In this document: positions 15,190 to 15,917 of the stretch, one piece after another
Layout: each line of letters begins with the position of its first letter
Position numbering within the stretch: position 1 is the first letter of the stretch
Origin: Legionellales bacterium
GTDB lineage: Bacteria > Pseudomonadota > Gammaproteobacteria > WLWR01
DNA: 15,917 nucleotides
Assembly (NCBI GenBank): GCA_012103495.1
Contig: WLWR01000014.1
Location: 1-15,917 of the forward strand
Direction of reading: 5' to 3'
Notes under the pieces: generated by a model
Told to the model about the DNA's origin: nothing
The model's database searches: none
The model's input: the letters and a program-made list of their open reading frames with translations, nothing else
Made by a program: the position numbers and the translations under genes

Positions 15190-15917
15190 ATGACTCTTGC
15201 CAGCGAAATTTTCAATGACAACCGAGCCGGCATTGAACAATTGCTGGCGCAGGGTGAATTGCTTAGCGATATTGATGAATATGGGTTGACACCCTTGATT
15301 GAAACGGTATTAACCAATAATCTGGCATTAGCTCAACATTTGGTGAATCTGGGCGCTGATGTTAATCAAGGCGATGCGTTGGGACGGATGCCTTTGCACT
15401 GGGCGGTGGACTTTGATCGCTATGAAATTTGTCAATGGTTACTGGCCACCGGCGCGGATCCCAATGTGTACAATCGCTCTGGGCAGCCGGCGTTGACCTA
15501 TCCATTGTTACGCGGCCAAATTAAGTTAAAGCAACTGTTGTATCAACATGGGGCAGATTTAAAGTTTGCTCAAGATTTTATTAATGCCAAATTGCTTGGG
15601 CATCGTTACGAATTGACTGGCGATGTAGATATTGTGACCACTGACGATGAATTCATTGAGGTGGATTTCGAAGGTTTTTTCTTAGAGTTCAGTATTGATA
15701 TGATTGGCAGTTCACTGTGGCGGTTTAAACAAAATTTTGCCGCACGCCATTTGCGAGAATCATTTGATTATTTGCTGCAAATTATCCATGCCTTTACCAA
15801 TGCCAGTGAATTATTAAAATATCAACAACAAATGGCACAAGTCAGTTATCATCAGCAGGCAATTGATGCATTGCTGCAACAACCATTATTGCTGTTACCC
15901 ATTGCTTATGAGGGACA
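15190..15917 (+). CDS. Ankyrin-repeat protein, AnkH-like (3' end beyond window)
   Basis: An open frame from ATG 15190 continues without a stop to the window end, giving 242 full residues. An N-terminal cap helix pair (1-25) leads into about three ankyrin repeats, recognisable as YGLTPLIETVL-LGADVN (30-60), LGRMPLHWAVD-TGADPN (65-94) and SGQPALTYPLL-HGADL (97-125). After the repeats comes a non-ankyrin region (about 130 on): HRYELTGDVDIV, then a FEGFFLEFSID segment, then helices rich in Gln. It ends in IAYEG followed by His or Gln. This architecture and the position after asd resemble AnkH (LegA3), a core Dot/Icm effector of Legionella described as ankyrin repeats followed by a cysteine-protease-like fold. 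The assignment is from memory. There is no clear ribosome binding site; translation may be coupled to the upstream gene. Confidence 0.75.
   Translation, partial: MTLASEIFNDNRAGIEQLLAQGELLSDIDEYGLTPLIETVLTNNLALAQHLVNLGADVNQGDALGRMPLHWAVDFDRYEICQWLLATGADPNVYNRSGQPALTYPLLRGQIKLKQLLYQHGADLKFAQDFINAKLLGHRYELTGDVDIVTTDDEFIEVDFEGFFLEFSIDMIGSSLWRFKQNFAARHLRESFDYLLQIIHAFTNASELLKYQQQMAQVSYHQQAIDALLQQPLLLLPIAYEG

Overview
This window looks like chromosomal DNA of a gammaproteobacterium, most likely from the Legionellales (Legionella/Coxiella/Aquicella/Berkiella-type lineage). Three things point there. The conserved block tRNA-Leu, tig, clpP, clpX, lon, hupB, tRNA-Val, tRNA-Asp, ppiD and a convergent fabI is typical of that order. 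The coding sequence has moderate GC with many AT-rich codons. The right edge carries an ankyrin-repeat gene, right after asd, that resembles the Dot/Icm effector AnkH. The taxonomic placement is inference from gene content and order, not from a database search.

Layout, left to right. The window opens with the 3' part of an unrecognised reading frame (to 377), then a promoter, a perfect hairpin and tRNA-Leu(TAG). Next comes a tightly packed protein quality-control cluster on the plus strand: trigger factor, ClpP, ClpX and Lon (798-6587). A 299-base gap holds a terminator-like stem and the hupB promoter. It is followed by the HU gene, tRNA-Val(TAC), tRNA-Asp(GTC) and ppiD. A hairpin separates ppiD from the convergent fabI (minus strand). 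fabI is divergent from prmB. Then aroC, a multi-spanning membrane protein with a spermidine-synthase-like domain, and asd form a compact plus-strand run with a one-base overlap and a seven-base gap. After asd, a promoter-like region with a dyad precedes a small hydrophilic unknown protein and the start of the ankyrin-repeat gene, which runs off the right edge.

How the genes work together. tig, clpP, clpX, lon and ppiD cover protein folding at the ribosome, regulated cytoplasmic proteolysis and periplasmic chaperoning. hupB provides the HU nucleoid protein. fabI, aroC and asd are fatty-acid, chorismate and aspartate-family biosynthesis genes. prmB methylates ribosomal protein L3. The last two genes look lineage-specific and are the part most likely tied to host interaction.

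The main oddities are: a PpiD about 100 residues shorter than the E. coli protein, with the central parvulin domain missing; a lysine-rich linker and tail on Lon; the membrane-bound spermidine-synthase-like protein coupled to aroC; and the unknown-protein/AnkH-like pair. No CRISPR array, insertion sequence, integrase or prophage gene was seen. The window is mostly conserved housekeeping DNA, and I see no clear new multi-gene system in it.
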